From the NCBI GenBank assembly GCA_027621895.1, contig JAQCAK010000123.1, positions 1 through 6,336 on the forward strand: a stretch of DNA of 6,336 bases, written 5' to 3'. Position 1 is the stretch's first letter; the number at the start of each line of letters is the position of its first letter. Position numbers and translations under genes: made by a program. Shown here piece by piece: positions 5,884 through 6,336 of this stretch. The notes beneath the pieces are model-generated. The model was given only the letters and a program-made list of their open reading frames with translations. It did no database searches and was not told where the DNA came from. Source of the stretch: Pseudomonadota bacterium (lineage in GTDB: Bacteria; Pseudomonadota; Gammaproteobacteria; Pseudomonadales; Azotimanducaceae).

Positions 5884-6336
5884 TCAGTCTGGCAGGCCGA
5901 GAACCCGCTTGCCGATGATGTTCATTTGAACCTCATTGGTACCACCGTAAATCGTGACGGCTCGTGAATTCAGCCAGTTGCGCGTGGTATCGAGTTCCTT
6001 CTGCTCGAATCCCTCGCCTTCCCAGCCGATACCGCTGAATCCCATCAGTTCTGAGCGGAGTTCCGTGGCATTTCGTGCCAGGTTTGAGCCCACGAGTTTG
6101 AAAATAGACGTGGTATCTCCCGGGGTCTTGCCTGACTGGTTTTCCTGGGCAACACGCTGTGCGGTCAACTGAAAAGCGCGTTCCTTCATGGAATGCTGGA
6201 GAACTTTTTCCCTTGCACCCGAATCAGCGATTCTGCCGTCTTTATCACCAGCATACTTTCTGGCGATTTCCGCGATTTCGTTGACCTTCTTCTGCTCCTG
6301 CGTGTCTTTCTTTTTGCGGGCGCCGGCGAGTCCGCC
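5884..6336 (-). CDS. Acyl-CoA dehydrogenase, C-terminal part (5' end beyond window)
   Basis: The 150 codons ending at TGA 5886-5884 read as the C-terminal helical domain of an acyl-CoA dehydrogenase, an FAD enzyme that introduces the alpha-beta double bond in acyl-CoA and passes electrons to ETF. The hallmark ends the protein: NSRAVTIYGGTNEVQMNII then GKRVLGLPD. Upstream is a lysine- and glutamine-rich helix (KKKDTQEQKKVNEIAEIARKY) followed by KVLQHSMKERAFQLTAQRV. The frame continues open to the window end. In medium-chain-type enzymes the catalytic base is the Glu of YEGT; here the motif is YGGT, so the base would have to sit elsewhere, as it does in some subfamilies, or the chain could be the non-catalytic partner of a heteromer. 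Neither can be decided without the missing N-terminal two thirds. Confidence 0.93.
   Translation of the reverse strand, partial: GGLAGARKKKDTQEQKKVNEIAEIARKYAGDKDGRIADSGAREKVLQHSMKERAFQLTAQRVAQENQSGKTPGDTTSIFKLVGSNLARNATELRSELMGFSGIGWEGEGFEQKELDTTRNWLNSRAVTIYGGTNEVQMNIIGKRVLGLPD

Noticed and set aside
1..6336. CRISPR arrays, tRNA or rRNA genes, insertion sequences, attachment sites
   Set aside because: I saw no spaced direct repeats, no cloverleaf or rRNA signature, no transposase or integrase motif and no terminal inverted repeats. The window looks like ordinary chromosomal gene order.

Overview
The window carries seven protein genes, all on the minus strand; the outer two run off the window ends. 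The base composition is GC-rich. The gene set (Mpl-type murein-recycling ligase, hybrid-type histidine kinase, beta-oxidation acyl-CoA dehydrogenase, DUF2161 nuclease-like protein, Ddn-like flavin/deazaflavin protein) points to a Gram-negative proteobacterium, most likely a gammaproteobacterium with an environmental lifestyle. This is inferred from gene content only; I cannot name a genus.

In transcription order (right to left): (1) the C-terminal 150 codons of an acyl-CoA dehydrogenase, 6336-5884. (2) A 141-bp gap with a perfect TGTGA-N6-TCACA palindrome, the CRP/Vfr half-site pattern, at 5858-5873. (3) A 120-aa Ddn/PF04075-type nitroreductase-like protein, 5742-5380. (4) A 218-aa cytoplasmic DsbA-family thioredoxin-fold protein with a CSWC active site, 5313-4657. 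(5) A 132-bp gap with a candidate promoter, a possible 25-codon leader ORF and a hairpin over the start site. (6) A 170/171-aa five-helix membrane protein of unknown function, 4524-4009. (7) mpl, 4012-2654, overlapping gene 6 by ATGA. (8) A DUF2161 PD-(D/E)XK-like protein, 2636-1929, 17 bp after mpl. (9) A 117-bp gap with a hairpin and a candidate promoter. (10) A sensor histidine kinase, 1811 to beyond position 1. No gene-free stretch exceeds 300 bases.

The membrane protein, mpl and DUF2161 genes look like one operon: a 4-bp overlap, then a 17-bp gap. Mpl re-attaches recycled murein tripeptide to UDP-MurNAc, so a membrane protein and a nuclease-fold protein of unknown role are tied to cell-wall recycling.

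The most unusual sequence is in the histidine kinase. Its N, G1, F and G2 boxes are all present and in frame, but 36 residues lie between the F box and the G2 box where about 6-10 are usual. The insertion starts with six perfect tandem copies of a hexanucleotide encoding (Thr-Arg)6. The ATP lid of a signalling kinase therefore contains a simple-sequence repeat whose copy number could change by slippage without breaking the frame.
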